A DNA stretch of 64,000 nt from Cupriavidus sp. EM10 (GCF_018729255.1 NZ_CP076060.1:1488001-1552000), one strand, 5' to 3'; numbered from the stretch's first letter, positions 17,063-24,441 are shown. Notes: generated by a model from the sequence alone, not told the origin. Numbers and translations are program-made.

Positions 17063-18085
17063 CTATTCGACCTCCACGAACTCACCGTCAGCATTGAGTT
17101 TGTAGAAAACGTCCGCCTTGATCCCGTCTTGGCCGACGATTGCAGCCTTGGCATGGACGATCTTCCAGTCCGAATCGCGGTAGACCAGGAACAGCGCGCA
17201 GCCTTCCTTACCTTGGGCTTTTCCATTGCGACCGCTCGACATGGCTGCGCCGGAGTAGCCCGAAGCGGTGGCTGCGCCGGAGTCGCCCGAAGCGGTGGCT
17301 GCGCCGGAGTCGCCCGAAGCGGTGGCTGCGCCGGAGTCGCCCGAAGCGGTGGCTGCGCCGTAGTCGCCCGAAGCGGTGGCTGCGCCGTAGTTGCCCGAAG
17401 CAGTGGCTGCGCCGGAGTCGCCCGAAGCGGTGGCTGCGCCGTAGTCGCCCGAAGCGGTGGCTGCGCCGTAGTTGCCCGAAGCAGTGGCTGCGCCGGAGTA
17501 GCCCGAAGCGGTGGCTGCGCCGGAGTAGCCCGAAGCGGTGGCTGCGCCGGAGTCGCCCGAAGCGGTGGCTGCGCCGGAGTAGCCCGAAGCGGTGGCTGCG
17601 CCGGAGTCGCCCGAAGCGGTGGCTGCGCCGTAGTTGCCCGAAGCAGTGGCTGCGCCGTAGTTGCCCGAAGAAGAAGCCGACTCGTTACGGCCCTTGGCCG
17701 TTACCGCAGTGTTATCCAGGTGGGAGTTCTTGTCCTCAACCGATGTGCAACGTTTCGTGCGCCACTCGATACCCGCTTTGATCAGGCCAACGATATCGAT
17801 TTCTGCTTTCACCGTGATCTTGCGGCTCGCCACCTTCGAGTCTTCCTCGTGGCGGCTTAGATCGCCGGACTGCTCGACAACGGCGAAACGCGACTTCGAT
17901 GCCGGGTAGTAGCGCAGAACATGCAGCGGGTCTTCGCATGCATGAAACCCACCAGCGCAGGCTTCGACTTCACCCTTGTGCTCGTACGACTCGCCCAGCG
18001 CGTACTGGAAACCTCGGCACGTCCAGTCGGCGTTGAAGCCCTTATAGGTCACGATCACTTCGGCGTCGGTCTTGTTCTCTTGCAT
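17063..18085 (-). CDS. Glycine/alanine-rich nonapeptide-repeat protein
   Basis: A 340-residue phage protein. Residues 1-145 form a globular domain (VTYKGFNADWTCRGFQYALG, GGFHACEDPLHVLRYYP) seen in phage proteins with similar repeats. Then 16 tandem nonapeptides of the form SG-xx-GAATA follow, where xx is NY, DS, DY or YS. A short beta-rich C-terminus ends the protein (GKEGCALFLVYRDSDWKIVH). The ATG at 18085 is preferred because GAGGGGAAG precedes it; a GTG at 18115 overlapping the upstream stop is possible. The regular repeat suggests a stacked beta-solenoid. Function unknown; expressed early. Confidence 0.75.
   Translation of the reverse strand: MQENKTDAEVIVTYKGFNADWTCRGFQYALGESYEHKGEVEACAGGFHACEDPLHVLRYYPASKSRFAVVEQSGDLSRHEEDSKVASRKITVKAEIDIVGLIKAGIEWRTKRCTSVEDKNSHLDNTAVTAKGRNESASSSGNYGAATASGNYGAATASGDSGAATASGYSGAATASGDSGAATASGYSGAATASGYSGAATASGNYGAATASGDYGAATASGDSGAATASGNYGAATASGDYGAATASGDSGAATASGDSGAATASGDSGAATASGYSGAAMSSGRNGKAQGKEGCALFLVYRDSDWKIVHAKAAIVGQDGIKADVFYKLNADGEFVEVE
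17243..17671. repeat. 27-bp coding minisatellite
   Basis: About 16 head-to-tail copies of a 27-bp unit (GGCTGCGCC then GGAGTCGCCC then GAAGCGGT on the plus strand), varying at a few positions that change the two central residues. It lies wholly inside the nonapeptide-repeat gene and keeps frame. Near-identity of the copies suggests recent expansion or slippage. Confidence 0.9.
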
Positions 18086-18111
18086 TTGCTTCCCCTCGTG
18101 TTTTTGGTTGG

Positions 18112-18303
18112 TCACTGCATCGCCTCTTTGTCAGCCTTGGTGATCGCGGCGCTGATCTCGGCGCGCAGATCCTTGAAGTTGCACTTGCACGTCCCTTGCT
18201 CCGCCACCCACAGCCCAGCGCTCGCGCGCATCAGCAGCGTGGACATCTCGGTGAGCAGGTTTTCATGGCGCGACTGGCGCTCGATGGCTTGATCGGTCGT
18301 CAC
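18112..18303 (-). CDS. Small hypothetical phage protein
   Basis: A 63-residue protein starting at a GTG (18303) that overlaps the previous stop as GTGA. CKCNFKDLRAEISAAITKAD at the C-terminal half is a predicted helix; the two Cys are the only notable residues. No family recognised. Leftward early operon. Confidence 0.55.
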   Translation of the reverse strand: MTTDQAIERQSRHENLLTEMSTLLMRASAGLWVAEQGTCKCNFKDLRAEISAAITKADKEAMQ

Positions 18304-18641
18304 AGCACACCCCCATTGCGCGGCAGCAGGTGGTTCGGCGTGCGGCCAACGTGCGCGCGGAACTCGGCTTCGCAGCGCTCGATGGCATCGCTCATCTCGC
18401 GGTCGGTCTCGGCAACCAGGTGCGCCACGTCGGCAAGGTATTGCTGGAACACCTGACGACCCAGCGAGGCCAGCGCCGCATCGTCCAGCTTGTTGCGCAG
18501 CACGAAGTCAGCGACCGCCGACAGGTACGCGCCGGCCTCGATGTCGTTGTCGTTGGCGAAGTTCAGGCCGTCCTTCGAGACGACCATCGCGATCAGGCGC
18601 TCGGCGCCCGTGAAGTTCTGGGGAGATTTGGTGGCGGGCAT
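18300..18641 (-). CDS. Hypothetical phage protein
   Basis: A 113-residue, mostly helical acidic protein of unknown function. The ATG at 18641 follows CCGGAGCAAGCG. The same 16 bases (CATCGCTTGCTCCGGT on the plus strand) precede the small gene just upstream, so the two translation starts look duplicated. It ends in a GTGA overlap with the next gene. Confidence 0.6.
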   Translation of the reverse strand: MPATKSPQNFTGAERLIAMVVSKDGLNFANDNDIEAGAYLSAVADFVLRNKLDDAALASLGRQVFQQYLADVAHLVAETDREMSDAIERCEAEFRAHVGRTPNHLLPRNGGVL

Positions 18642-18653
18642 CGCTTGCTCCGG

Positions 18654-18761
18654 TTAGATCGCAGCGGCCAGACGGATCAGGCCGGCAATCAGCAGAAGGG
18701 GGAGCCCGCCGAGAATCATCGGGACGCCGACGATCACGCCGGCTGTGGTGAGGGTTCGCAT
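18654..18761 (-). CDS. 35-residue membrane peptide, first gene of leftward operon
   Basis: A short frame MRTLTTAGVIVGVPMILGG and a second hydrophobic stretch PLLLIAGLIRLAAAI, almost entirely membrane-compatible. The ATG at 18761 follows CCGGAGCAAGCG. It lies about 50 nt downstream of the predicted PL-like promoter. Function unknown. Confidence 0.5.
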   Translation of the reverse strand: MRTLTTAGVIVGVPMILGGLPLLLIAGLIRLAAAI

Positions 18762-18792
18762 CGCTTGCTCCGGTCGTTTGGTTGGCGCTGTT

Positions 18793-18858
18793 TGTGTAGC
18801 AGCGCTTGACGGAAGCAAGTGTAGCAAGACTTTCCATGATGTCAAGCATTACTACACA
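18793..18858 (-). promoter_or_regulatory. PL-like early leftward promoter with three operators
   Basis: Reading leftward, TTGACA (18840-18845), a 16-bp spacer and TACACT (18818-18823) form a good sigma-70 promoter for the genes from 18761 to the integrase. Three GTGTAG-type sites overlap or flank it: 18794-18805 and 18819-18830 on the plus strand, and a minus-strand copy ending at 18858. The same motif is present three times near 20.25 kb, so both are probable repressor targets. Confidence 0.7.
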
Positions 18859-18867
18859 TCATGGGTG

Positions 18868-18892
18868 AAAAAAGCCCGCTCGTCGGCGGGCT
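18868..18892 (-). terminator. Terminator of the repressor operon
   Basis: On the minus strand AGCCCGC / GCGGGCT with a 6-nt loop is followed by six T residues. It lies just after the frameshifted secreted-protein gene and ends the repressor transcript before the PL-like promoter. Confidence 0.8.
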
Positions 18893-18898
18893 GCTGGA

Positions 18899-19548
18899 TT
18901 AGCGGTTTGCGTTGAGAACTGAGAGGGCCCAGGTTCTCGCCTCACGTTGAACTATCTCGATGTCCTTCGAGGTATGGAAAACACGATACGAATTGAGCAT
19001 CACAAGCTTCCCTTTCACGCGGCAATAGCTCGTGACGTTGATGACTGGCATATCTGAGGCTCCATCCTGAACCTTTGATGCGGTCGAAACATCAGCCACT
19101 CATCGGTATCTTCGTTCACCCCCATCATCTTTACCGCCTGGACGCCCACGCTCTTTAGAAGGCCGGGGTATCTCTGTTCAACGGCGGCCTGCATATCAAG
19201 AGACTTCGTTTCCCGCCTAAGCTTCTCGAATCTTTCCTTGGTCAGTTCTAAATTACGGGTTCCCCTAGGGGTCTGAACTAGTGCCCAACTTGTTGCTTCC
19301 CAAGTTGTGGCGCCGGGCGAGCTCGGAGCACTCCTTTTTTCTATGAAATGGTCTAGGAGAATGGAGCGGCTCGGGGTGAGCCGCGCCGCAATATCCCATA
19401 GAGCCGGATAGTTCGACGTCGATATAGATCCTAGAGGAGGCGGAACTTCCAACTGTGTGCCTTCGAAATCGTAGCTCTTCGCAGCTGCAGTGAAAGTCGC
19501 CAGCACCAAAGCTAGTGCGGCAATCCGCATCCTTAAGCCATTCTTCAT
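18899..19548 (-). pseudogene. Secreted protein co-transcribed with the repressor, frameshifted
   Basis: The protein starts MKNGLRMRIAALALVLATFT with AAAKS, a typical Sec signal peptide, followed by about 190 residues of mature sequence. Its ATG overlaps the repressor stop as ATGA. The frame breaks at DTDEW; adding one C to the CC at 19096-19097 joins it to ADVSTASKVQDGAS and gives about 216 residues ending SVLNANR. Being in the repressor operon it would be made in the lysogen. That is typical of lysogenic conversion or superinfection-exclusion genes, but I do not recognise the family. Confidence 0.7.
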
Positions 19549-20195
19549 TCCGGCACCCACTTCCCAATGATTACCCCCACGATCGAGTCTTCGTCGGACA
19601 ACGACTCGATCTCCTCTGGCCACTTTTTATTGAGTGGTTGCACCATACGCTTTCCGTTTTCAATGAGCAGCTGCCTAAACAGCGTCTCGTCCGTCCGCTT
19701 CTTGTGAACCAGAACCATGCTGCCACTAATGGCGGGGCGAGCTGGATCCACGGCAATGAAGTCCCCTTGACTGTAGGACTTCGGGCCGGCCGGGTCATAC
19801 ATGCTGTGACCTGGTACGGTTGTTATGAAAGCTTCTGGACTATGCGCAAAGGGGCACGGAATGCGCTCAAGGGTGCATAGCTCCTTTTCATCTGCCATTT
19901 TTTCCCTCCACTTTGGGGCCTCTCTCATGTCAATCAGAGGGAGGCCCACCGGTCTGTGTAAGGGAATTGGCGTGCGATGTTCTGTGCTCACGGGCACTGA
20001 ATTGCCATTAAGCAGATGCTCCACAGACGTGCCGAAGAGCTTGGCCAGGCGGGAAAGCTTGTCCTGATCCGGGCGAGTGTCGCCACGCTCCCAGGAGCCG
20101 ACGGCGCTTCTCGTAATGCCGAAAGCGTCACCTACTTGCTGGAGCGTCATGTTTTTCTGAAGGCGTAAAGCCTTGATTCTTTGTCCGACATTCAT
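19545..20195 (-). CDS. CI-like phage repressor (XRE HTH plus S24 domain)
   Basis: A 216-residue repressor that would maintain lysogeny. Residues 1-62 form an XRE helix-turn-helix (MTLQQVGDAFGITRSAVGSW). The C-terminal LexA/CI-like S24 domain has the nucleophile Ser in VPGHSMYDP. The usual catalytic Lys appears as Arg in DETLFRQL, and no clear Ala-Gly cleavage site is seen in the linker, so self-cleavage may be impaired. It faces a divergent Cro-like gene across an 84-bp operator region. Confidence 0.9.
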   Translation of the reverse strand: MNVGQRIKALRLQKNMTLQQVGDAFGITRSAVGSWERGDTRPDQDKLSRLAKLFGTSVEHLLNGNSVPVSTEHRTPIPLHRPVGLPLIDMREAPKWREKMADEKELCTLERIPCPFAHSPEAFITTVPGHSMYDPAGPKSYSQGDFIAVDPARPAISGSMVLVHKKRTDETLFRQLLIENGKRMVQPLNKKWPEEIESLSDEDSIVGVIIGKWVPE

Positions 20196-20214
20196 GGTTA
20201 GCGTAACTTAACAC

Positions 20215-20280
20215 TTGCCTGTGTAGCGTTGCTTCCCTATACTGTGTAGCGACACTTGACGTGACCGGAGTCACTACACA
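20215..20280 (+). promoter_or_regulatory. PR-like promoter with three operators
   Basis: Rightward TTGCCT (20215-20220), 17-bp spacer and TATACT (20238-20243) form a good promoter for the Cro-like gene. GTGTAG sites lie at 20221-20232 and 20244-20255 (the latter GTGTAGCGACAC, partly palindromic) and, inverted, ending at 20280 over the start codon. This layout is lambda-OR-like. Confidence 0.75.
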
Positions 20281-20534
20281 TGGAAACCACCCGCTCTGAA
20301 GATCTGCGGCGCGCGATCGAGGAAGCAGGCGGCGCTGTCGCCGTCGCAACCCTGCTCGATGTCTCGCGCCACGCTATCTACGACTACATCCGTCGTGGCC
20401 GCGTCCCTGCTGAGCATTGCCCGACGATCGAGCGCCATAGCGCCGGCCGCGTGCGATGCGAAGTCCTGAATCCCTCGGTTGACTGGAACTACCTGCGTGA
20501 GCATTCAGCCCACGCAGAACCGGCTGCCGCCTGA
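20280..20534 (+). CDS. Cro/YdaS-like regulator
   Basis: An 84-residue helix-turn-helix protein. GAVAVATLLDVSRHAIYDYI is the HTH, followed by RGRVPAEHCPTIERHSAGRV, the typical YdaS/Cro arrangement in which the protein both binds DNA and reads the repressor operators. It is divergent from the CI-like gene and first in the rightward operon. It probably switches the phage to lytic growth. Confidence 0.85.
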   Translation: METTRSEDLRRAIEEAGGAVAVATLLDVSRHAIYDYIRRGRVPAEHCPTIERHSAGRVRCEVLNPSVDWNYLREHSAHAEPAAA

Positions 20535-20544
20535 GGATCGACTC

Positions 20545-20769
20545 ATGTCACGTCGCGCTGAATACCGCGAAGAGATCAAGACGCGCATGCGGCCGGCCGT
20601 TGCCACCGCCCTGCGCAAGTTCAAGTCCATGAACGGCTTCGACAGCGATTCCGCTGCGCTCAACCGCGTCGCGGAACTGTTCCTGCTGGGCGTGATTGGC
20701 ACTTTGCCGGACGACGAATTCGCCGTCAGTGTCGAAACGGCCCACACCGGCCCGCGGAGCCACGCATGA
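20545..20769 (+). CDS. Small hypothetical early protein
   Basis: A 74-residue protein from the ATG at 20545 (GAGGATCGACTC upstream). The first half is basic and helical (REEIKTRMRPAVATALRKFK). Its stop overlaps the next start as ATGA. The position after cro resembles the CII region of lambdoid phages, but no CII similarity is visible. Confidence 0.6.
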   Translation: MSRRAEYREEIKTRMRPAVATALRKFKSMNGFDSDSAALNRVAELFLLGVIGTLPDDEFAVSVETAHTGPRSHA

Positions 20770-20972
20770 AATCTCGGCTGGTCGATGTGCCCGTAAGGCT
20801 TACCGAGGCTGAAGTCCAAGAAATGGAAGAGGCCGCGCAGAAGCAGGGTGTCTCAGCGCCCGAATACCGCAGCTATTGCACGCGACTCGGCGCCTTTGGC
20901 TGGTTGCGGGCGAACAAAGGGCTTGCCGAGGACGATCCCACAGCGTCCCACAGTGGCCCGGAGAAGGGGTAG
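20766..20972 (+). CDS. Small hypothetical early protein
   Basis: A 68-residue protein. DVPVRLTEAEVQEMEEAAQK resembles the helix-loop of ribbon-helix-helix regulators, so a DNA-binding role is possible. Coupled to the upstream gene by an ATGA overlap and ending 3 bp before the replication gene. Confidence 0.55.
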   Translation: MKSRLVDVPVRLTEAEVQEMEEAAQKQGVSAPEYRSYCTRLGAFGWLRANKGLAEDDPTASHSGPEKG

Positions 20973-20975
20973 GAA

Positions 20976-21914
20976 ATGGCCCGCGCACGCAACATCAAAC
21001 CTGGCTTCTACGCCAACGAGGATCTGGCCGAATGCTCTATCTGGGCCCGCTTCATCTTCCCAGGACTCTGGATGATGGCTGACCGGGAAGGCCGCCTCGA
21101 ATACCGTCCGAAGAAGATCAAGGGCGAGCTTCTGCGCTACGACACGGTAGAGGCAGAGCCGCTTCTGGATGAGCTGCGGAAGCACGGATTCATCGAGGTG
21201 TATGAGGTGGAAGGCAAGGATTACATCCAGATCGTCAAGTTCTCCTTGCATCAGAATCCGCACCATCGCGAGGCTGAAAGCACTATTCCACCACCCAAAA
21301 GCCTAGGGCCAGATGGGGTTGGTAACACACCAAAGCCTAGGGCTTCAACCGCATGCAACGGTGTAGAGGCCTCGGGAAAGCCTCAGATTGACGACGATGA
21401 AAGCGACTTGCCAAGGGGGGCTAGCCGTGCTGATTCCGGATTCCTGATTCCTGATTCCGGATTCTCTGATTCCCCCATCGACGGCAGTGGTGCTTCGGAC
21501 GTGGGTCGCGAATTCGAGCCGTCTGCCGCCGCCGGGATTGCGATGACGCTGATCGGCTGGGAGCGAGCCCGGGGCAAGGTGCCACGCGGCATCAGCGCCA
21601 GCAACGCCCAAGTCATGGACCTTGCTGCCATGCAGCCGACGCCCGAGGAACTGCGCAAGGCGTACGACCTCGCCGTAGCCGACAGGCTCGCCACCGACGA
21701 CGCCAATCCCGTGAACGCCGGGTTCCTGATCGCGCTGCTGGCCAAGGTACGCAACCCGCCCAAGGCACGCCCCAAGTCGCTGCGAACCATGACCGACCGC
21801 GAGTTGATGACCGAGGCCGAACGCGTCGGAGCCAGCTCGTACAACTGCTCGCGGGATGTCCTGATCGAGCGCATCGAGACCAAACGCAAGCAGCTTGAGG
21901 CGCAAGCCGCGTGA
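20976..21914 (+). CDS. Phage replication protein (O-like/replisome organizer)
   Basis: A 312-residue protein with the N-terminal winged-helix pattern of phage replication initiators (ARARNIKPGFYANEDLAECS then MADREGRLEYRPKKIKGEL). A low-complexity linker of about 100 residues follows, then a helical C-terminal part likely to contact host replication proteins. The linker DNA carries a run of 7-bp repeats. No helicase gene follows, so host DnaB would be recruited. The start is supported by tight spacing after the previous gene. Confidence 0.75.
   Translation: MARARNIKPGFYANEDLAECSIWARFIFPGLWMMADREGRLEYRPKKIKGELLRYDTVEAEPLLDELRKHGFIEVYEVEGKDYIQIVKFSLHQNPHHREAESTIPPPKSLGPDGVGNTPKPRASTACNGVEASGKPQIDDDESDLPRGASRADSGFLIPDSGFSDSPIDGSGASDVGREFEPSAAAGIAMTLIGWERARGKVPRGISASNAQVMDLAAMQPTPEELRKAYDLAVADRLATDDANPVNAGFLIALLAKVRNPPKARPKSLRTMTDRELMTEAERVGASSYNCSRDVLIERIETKRKQLEAQAA
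21432..21473. repeat. GATTCC 7-bp tandem repeats inside the replication gene
   Basis: GATTCC(N) occurs at 21432, 21439, 21446, 21453 and (as GATTCT) 21460, with another at 21468. The 7-bp period gives DSGFLIP-DSGF in the protein. Iterons in the middle of an initiator gene are found in lambda ori, so this could be the phage origin. Confidence 0.5.
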
Positions 21915-21938
21915 CGCTGGAAAAGGCTGGAGGATCAC

Positions 21939-22466
21939 ATGACGCTCGACCGAACCCCACCGAACGCGCCGGTTATCGCGGCCCACAAGCCCGGGCAATG
22001 CTCGGCGTATGGCTGTCCGATGTGGGCGGGGATCAAGTTGGCGGACGACTGGCTGTGCGATTGCCACGCCATGTCAGCGCCGCAGGACTGGCAGGACATC
22101 ACCCAGAGGCTCAACGAGAACATGCGCCTGGTGCGCGCCTGCCACTGGGCCATGAAGCTCTCCGGTCCAGAGCAGGCGACCCGTGCGGGCGAGTACATGG
22201 CGAAGATGGGCCGGCCTGAACTGGCGCCGTGTGTGCGCACGCTGAACCACGCCTATCCCGACCGGCACACGGGCGAGATGGTGGAACGCACGATCACCAA
22301 GGACGAACGCGAGTACCTGGGCCTGTGGAAGCAGCGTCTGCGCCAGGCGCTTTTCGACGAAGCCACCCAGAAGTCTGCACGCCGCGAGGCCCGCTTGCAG
22401 GTTGCAAAGCAGGTCGAATCCTGGAAACGAGGTGGCGATTTGCTCGGAGGATTGCCCCATGACTGA
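21939..22466 (+). CDS. Hypothetical phage protein with Cys-rich N-terminus
   Basis: A 175-residue protein. CSAYGCPMWAGI and WLCDCH near residues 20-45 give four Cys that could bind a metal, as in small zinc ribbons. The rest is helical and basic. The ATG at 21939 follows GGAGGATCAC. It overlaps the RuvC-like gene by 8 bp, suggesting a role in DNA metabolism. Confidence 0.6.
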   Translation: MTLDRTPPNAPVIAAHKPGQCSAYGCPMWAGIKLADDWLCDCHAMSAPQDWQDITQRLNENMRLVRACHWAMKLSGPEQATRAGEYMAKMGRPELAPCVRTLNHAYPDRHTGEMVERTITKDEREYLGLWKQRLRQALFDEATQKSARREARLQVAKQVESWKRGGDLLGGLPHD

Positions 22467-23058
22467 CCTGTTCGCGACCATTGCCGAGGCGGATAAGTCG
22501 GCCATGCTGGGTAAAGCCATCGATCGACTGTACGAGATTCGCGGCGAACCGACGCCCGCCCCCGCACACATCCCGCGCGCGCGTGCGCATTTGCCGACAT
22601 CGAATGTGCTGGCGCTGGATCTCGGCACGCACTGCGGCTGGGCCGTGGCGAAGCGCGAGGGCGGCATGGACTACGGCACCGAGAGCTTCCACCGGCTGAC
22701 CGGCGGGGCGAAGTGGGCCGAGTTCCGCGCCTGGCTGTCGTCGGCCATCAAGCGCCACGGCGTCGAGGTCCTGTACTTCGAGGACGTCAAGGCCCACGGT
22801 CCCGGCCAGGTGATCGCTGCCCACGTGTACGGCGGCTTCCTGGCCATGGCGCAGATGGTCTGCCACCAGCACAACGTGCGCATGGTTGGCGTTGGCGTTG
22901 GCACCGTGAAGAAGGCATGGACCGGCAAGGGCAACGCCAAGAAGCCCGAGATGATCGCCGCCGCGAGGGCCAAGGGCTTCCGCGTCGGAGAGCAGGACGA
23001 TGACACCGCCGACGCGCTGGCGATCCTTTCCCTCGCAGTGAAACAGGAGGCGATATGA
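22459..23058 (+). CDS. RuvC-like Holliday junction nuclease
   Basis: A 199-residue RuvC-fold nuclease. Catalytic acidic residues are visible as VLALDLGTHCGWA (Asp), LYFEDVKAHG (Glu) and DDDTADALAIL (Asp-x-x-Asp). It would resolve branched DNA from recombination or replication before packaging. The ATG at 22459 is chosen by the overlap with the upstream gene; the open frame extends further but without a start signal. Confidence 0.85.
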   Translation: MTDLFATIAEADKSAMLGKAIDRLYEIRGEPTPAPAHIPRARAHLPTSNVLALDLGTHCGWAVAKREGGMDYGTESFHRLTGGAKWAEFRAWLSSAIKRHGVEVLYFEDVKAHGPGQVIAAHVYGGFLAMAQMVCHQHNVRMVGVGVGTVKKAWTGKGNAKKPEMIAAARAKGFRVGEQDDDTADALAILSLAVKQEAI

Positions 23059-23225
23059 GCACCGATTTCGGGCTATCACCTTCCCACCTGCGCGAGATAT
23101 GCACGCTGACGCTGGAGCTCGTAAAGCTACGGCAGAACGAATGCAAGCATCTCAGTATCGAGAACGTTGCGCCCGAGATCTTCGGACGTTTGCTCACCGA
23201 GCTTTGTCAAAGGAGCCAGTCATGA
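23055..23225 (+). CDS. Small hypothetical phage protein
   Basis: A 56-residue frame (MSTDFGLSPSHLREICTLTL) ending LCQRSQS. It is joined by ATGA overlaps on both sides, to the RuvC-like gene and to the next gene, and fills the gap exactly. No domain recognised. Confidence 0.55.
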   Translation: MSTDFGLSPSHLREICTLTLELVKLRQNECKHLSIENVAPEIFGRLLTELCQRSQS

Positions 23226-23458
23226 CCACCTTCCTCGCTGCCTACCAGAGCGCCGTCGTCCTGCTGGCCGTCTTCGTCATCGGCATGCTGGTCGGAGCGT
23301 GGCTCCTGTCGGCCTACATTCGCTGGTGCGATGAGCTGGCGCAGCTGGGCTGCTACGACCCCAGCGAGCCCACCGGCTACGTCGACCAGGACGGCGAGCG
23401 CACGCCGGCGCGGCACCAGTGGCGCAACGCGGGCATGAAGGCCCACCACGCCGACTGA
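23222..23458 (+). CDS. Small membrane protein
   Basis: A 78-residue protein with one N-terminal membrane segment (AVVLLAVFVIGMLVGAWLLS) and a polar C-terminus with YDPSEPTGYVDQDGERTPARHQW. Orientation and function are unknown. It starts in an ATGA overlap. Confidence 0.6.
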   Translation: MTTFLAAYQSAVVLLAVFVIGMLVGAWLLSAYIRWCDELAQLGCYDPSEPTGYVDQDGERTPARHQWRNAGMKAHHAD

Positions 23459-23464
23459 TTGCCT

Positions 23465-23734
23465 ATGACCCTTGCCCCGACCGTCGATCTCGTCGTCGAT
23501 TGGAACGCGCTGTTCCTCCAACTGCAGCGCGAGGGGTACTCCACGCCTGACATCGAGCATTTCACGGGCATTCGCCGCTCCACCTTCATGGGCTGGAAGA
23601 ACGGCGGCGCCCAGCCCAATCACCCGAGCGGCGAACGCATGATCGCCTTCTGGTGCCAGGCGCTTGGCAAAGACCGCCAGGCGCTTCCCATGAAGCCGAC
23701 CGAGTGGTCGGCAGCCAAGATCGCCCGCGCCTGA
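23465..23734 (+). CDS. Putative HTH DNA-binding protein
   Basis: An 89-residue protein with an HTH-like stretch (YSTPDIEHFTGIRRSTFMGW). It is the last gene before the virion module and the first copy of the GAAA hairpin, a position where phage late regulators are often found. This role is a guess from context. ATG 23465 is preferred to a TTG six bases upstream. Confidence 0.6.
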   Translation: MTLAPTVDLVVDWNALFLQLQREGYSTPDIEHFTGIRRSTFMGWKNGGAQPNHPSGERMIAFWCQALGKDRQALPMKPTEWSAAKIARA

Positions 23735-23737
23735 GCC

Positions 23738-23753
23738 TGTCGGGAAACCGACA
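23738..23753 (+). repeat. TGTCGG-GAAA-CCGACA hairpin, copy 1
   Basis: A perfect 6-bp stem with a GAAA loop, 47 bp upstream of the first virion-module gene. Identical 16-mers occur at 27432-27447 and 42799-42814, all in the same direction. Confidence 0.85.
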
Positions 23754-23800
23754 AGCGACGCCAGCGAAACTCCGCGACAACCTCCACAGGAGATCCACCC

Positions 23801-24217
23801 ATGGCACGCACCCTCAACGTTCAGACCCCCGGCGAAGCGCCGAAAACCCCCGACATCGATACCGATGTGACCGCACAGGGTGGCGATACCGTGCTGGGCC
23901 CGAGCGACGGGCAGCCTTCCGACGCACCGGCTGCACTTACCATCGAGGAACTGAAGGCCAAGATCGCTGCGCTCGAAGCCGAGAACAAGACGCTGGCGGC
24001 CAAGAAGGCCGCACGCGATCCCGAGGCCAACCGCAAGGCGGCAGCTGTTGCCGATGCCGAGTTCGACCGCGCATCGCGCGCCGTCACCCGCGCCGACCGC
24101 GAGAAGTTCCGCCACATGAGCGCCGACGAGGTAGATCCCTCGACGCTCGTCGCCGCGGTGCTGACCAAGGATGGCTGGGTTGCGCCCGACCAGACCGGCC
24201 AGAAGCCGAAGGCCTGA
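23801..24217 (+). CDS. Hypothetical virion-module protein
   Basis: A 138-residue protein with a disordered N-terminus, a coiled coil (IEELKAKIAALEAENKTLAA near residue 50) and an acidic, helical C-terminus. Start follows ACAGGAGATCCACCC. It precedes the portal gene. The family is not recognised. Confidence 0.65.
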   Translation: MARTLNVQTPGEAPKTPDIDTDVTAQGGDTVLGPSDGQPSDAPAALTIEELKAKIAALEAENKTLAAKKAARDPEANRKAAAVADAEFDRASRAVTRADREKFRHMSADEVDPSTLVAAVLTKDGWVAPDQTGQKPKA

Positions 24218-24219
24218 CC

Positions 24220-24438
24220 ATGTGCGGCGGCCCGAACCTGCCACCGGCAGAAGATCCCAAGGCGCAGCGCGAGCAGGCTGATGCGGATGCTGCGTCTGCG
24301 GCCAATGCCAAAACGGCTGAACTGCGCCGCTCGCGTCAGCGTTCGTCGCTGCTCGCTGCCGGTGCTGGCGGCGGCACTGGTGGCACGCCGCAGACCAGCA
24401 GCGTGATGGCGTACGGCAAGCAGACACTGGGGCAATAA
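24220..24438 (+). CDS. Small virion-module protein
   Basis: A 72-residue Ala/Gly-rich protein starting MCGGPNLPPAEDPKAQREQA. Short proteins with an MCGG start and a conserved C-terminal SVMAYGKQTLGQ are common just before the portal in BPP-1-like podoviruses. Function unknown. Confidence 0.6.
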   Translation: MCGGPNLPPAEDPKAQREQADADAASAANAKTAELRRSRQRSSLLAAGAGGGTGGTPQTSSVMAYGKQTLGQ

Positions 24439-24441
24439 CCC

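Noticed and set aside
17243-17671. Regular repeats that could suggest a CRISPR array
   Set aside because: The units are head-to-tail with no unique spacers and keep a protein frame.
16829-17860. Plus-strand ORF of Cys/Gly repeats across the same region
   Set aside because: It is the antisense of the nonapeptide gene, lacks a start signal, and opposes the operon.
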